64,000 bases of DNA from Entrophospora sp. SA101. Its lineage: Eukaryota; Glomeromycota; Glomeromycetes; Entrophosporales; Entrophosporaceae. The notes under the pieces were generated by a model. It saw only the letters and a program-made list of their open reading frames with translations, ran no database searches and was not told where the DNA came from. Positions 62,208 to 64,000 of this stretch are shown here, in pieces. The stretch covers positions 1 through 64,000 of the forward strand of contig CAUDNR010002802.1 of assembly GCA_958430865.1 (NCBI GenBank), given 5' to 3'. A program made the translations under genes and the position numbers. Positions within the stretch are counted from its first letter, which is position 1, and each line of letters begins with the position of its first letter.

Positions 62208-64000
62208 TTAATTATAGTTGTTATTATTTCTTCTTCTGTATTTTTCGCCGCCGCCTCTTTTACCAATATTCCCTACGCTTGGAGCTGGACCTGGAAGTGG
62301 TTGTAATAATTCATTAATATGTTCCACAGTACGATTTAATTTTACTGGTCCCCTACTAGGTCCCATCATATTAGGAGGTGGCATACCTTCTTGATCTATA
62401 TTATTGATTAGTTAATTAATATGATAATAAAAATTCATAAATCAATTAGATGAATAAATGTAAAAAAAATAATTCCGTACATACTAATTTTAGGCTTTTT
62501 TAACATGATATCTGGGTCATCGTCACGTTCAAAAACTCTTTTACGATCTCGATCATCTCTCATACTCATTGCCATCATTTCTCTTTCGTCTCTAGGGATA
62601 CGCTCTTGCATGTCATAATCGGACTTTAGAAGAAATAAAAATACAACAATTAAATTAATTACATTTAAACTCAAAAATAAAAAAATTAGAAGACATACAT
62701 ATATCTTTCTACCACGTCTTGGATTGGGTTCATCAAGATGACGTCTTCGACCTTGATCAGCACGATGACGTTCTCTATCCTGTATCCTCTCCCTTTCCCT
62801 ATCTTCCTCCCGAATACGTTCCCTCTCTCTTTCTGGATCTCTACTACGCTCTCTCTCCTTATTTTTATCTTTTTTATCTTCGCGTCTATTATCCTCACGT
62901 TTATTATCCCTTTCTTTATCCTTCATTCTATCATGATCTCTTATATCACGATCTTTAATACGTTGTTGATGATGCTCCATCCTTTTGCTACGATCATCAA
63001 TCATCGTACGATCTTTACCAGATTTCTGTAATTCTCTATCTTTTTTTTCGGCTTCACTTCGTGACATCTCTGGTTGTTTCATCCTATCTTTAATTTCCCT
63101 TGTCCTTTCTTTCTCACGTTCATGGTAATCATTGTTATTCTTTTTTAAGTCCTTTTCCCGATCATGATGATCAATCTTTTTAACTATATCTTTATCTTTT
63201 TCTCGGTCACTATATGTTTCACCTTTTTTCTCTCTGGCACGATCTCTATCACGATCTTTATCACTACCACCACCAACACTACCACCACCACTACTACGTT
63301 CCCTCTCACCAGCACGATCTCTTTCACGTTCCTTTTCACGTTCCTTTTGCTTTGGTTTATCAGGTAAAGGATGAATTTGTCGACGAGGACTATCAGTTCT
63401 ACTGTTAGGTGCACGAGGTGATGAATGTGAAGTGTGTTGCATAATTAGAGGACTTGATCTTGATGTCCCAGCATTTGGAGAATTCAATGAGCTATGTGGA
63501 TGATCTCCATGAATTGATTTTGGAGTTGAAACATTTGCATTACTACTACTACTATTGGCATTATGATTAGGAGATGTTGCGGTTGCAGATGTAGATGTAG
63601 AACTGTTGGCGTTGGCATTTACGTTGTTAATGTTGCCATTTGTAATGTTATTAGCAGTTTGTTTTGGCGTTTGAAACTGTTTCATTGGCAACCATGATTT
63701 TTTTGCCACAGACAACTTTCCTAAATAACTATTATATAATAAATCAATAAAATCGTGGCAGTAGAAACAATAAAAAAATAAATTCATAATATTTATTTCT
63801 TTAATACCTTTTTGCCAGTATTTTGATGTCTGGTCTTTGATTATAATTATCAGGACTTTCTTCATGTTGAACTATATTTTCAATAAAACTAGTAATTTTT
63901 TTGCCAATAGTTTCAACAGCTGGAAAATGCGCAACAATATGATTCAGAACAATCATTGCATTCCGCAGTGATATATATTCTTCAGAAGTTAGACATTGTT
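62208..64000 (-). CDS. THOC2, 3' part of second copy (cut by window end)
   Basis: It holds exons 14, 13 and 12 (62395-62208, 62623-62485, 63728-62699) and most of exon 11 (from 63808 to the window edge). It encodes the end of the conserved C-terminal domain and the Arg/Glu-rich tail. The start of the gene lies beyond 64000. Confidence 0.85.

Larger units (their letters stand above)
40321..64000. repeat. Second copy of 6185-29864 (constant offset 34,136)
   Basis: Every open frame, intron, MITE and microsatellite of 6185-29864 recurs here at exactly +34,136. I compared several (TA)n, poly-T and poly-A tracts and found no length difference, and I saw no substitution. A real duplication of this age-free identity starting mid-exon at an N gap is unlikely; a redundant contig is the simpler reading. 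The copy runs past the window end. Confidence 0.95.

Noticed and set aside
1..64000. tRNA or rRNA genes
   Set aside because: I looked for a GGTTCRA-type B box with a matching acceptor stem and for rRNA-like GC-rich blocks and saw none. A covariance-model scan would be decisive.

Overview
The window is AT-rich eukaryotic DNA with short GT-AG introns, long gene-poor stretches and many decayed mobile elements. Three universally eukaryotic housekeeping genes (kanadaptin, Rab5, THO2/THOC2) sit beside a cluster of secreted-then-anchored kelch proteins with low-complexity Ser/Thr stalks. The base composition, intron style, kelch expansion and debris look most like an early-diverging fungus, probably an arbuscular mycorrhizal fungus (Glomeromycotina, Rhizophagus-like). 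That placement is inference from style, not a database match.

Layout. (1) 1-10 kb: three paralogous five-exon kelch genes: 711-2390 (-), 4675-6309 (+) and 8241-9968 (-). The first two are head to head and the last two tail to tail. The first two each carry an apparent single-base frameshift; the third is intact (468 aa). (2) 10-14.5 kb: gene-free, with small inverted-repeat elements. (3) 14.5-19.4 kb: kanadaptin (13 coding exons, 600 aa, + strand) converging on a Rab5 GTPase (9 exons, 216 aa, - strand). (4) 19.7-27.7 kb: a graveyard of broken genes (a coiled-coil protein, a Ulp1-like protease, a RING-ended transposon-like protein) interrupted by MITEs, several with clear target-site duplications. 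(5) 28.1-34.3 kb: a full THO2/THOC2 gene (14 exons, 1617 aa, - strand). (6) 34.3-40.3 kb: mostly non-coding, with a foldback element built from 17-bp tandem repeats around a zinc-ribbon-like core, and a small element with an 11-bp target duplication. (7) 40311-40320: a 10-N assembly gap. (8) 40321-64000: a repeat of 6185-29864 at a constant offset of 34,136, identical wherever I compared it, including microsatellite and homopolymer lengths. It starts in the middle of a kelch-gene exon and ends inside the second THOC2 copy, so it is most likely a redundant contig placed after the gap and not a real duplication.

The housekeeping genes are unrelated in function: mRNA export (THO), early endosome traffic (Rab5) and an FHA/dsRBD-like nuclear protein (kanadaptin). 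I see no operon-like or defence-like system. The most unusual items are the 17-mer foldback element, the dead RING gene carrying two nested hAT-type MITEs, the GC-AG intron in kanadaptin, and the paired frameshifts in the kelch cluster.
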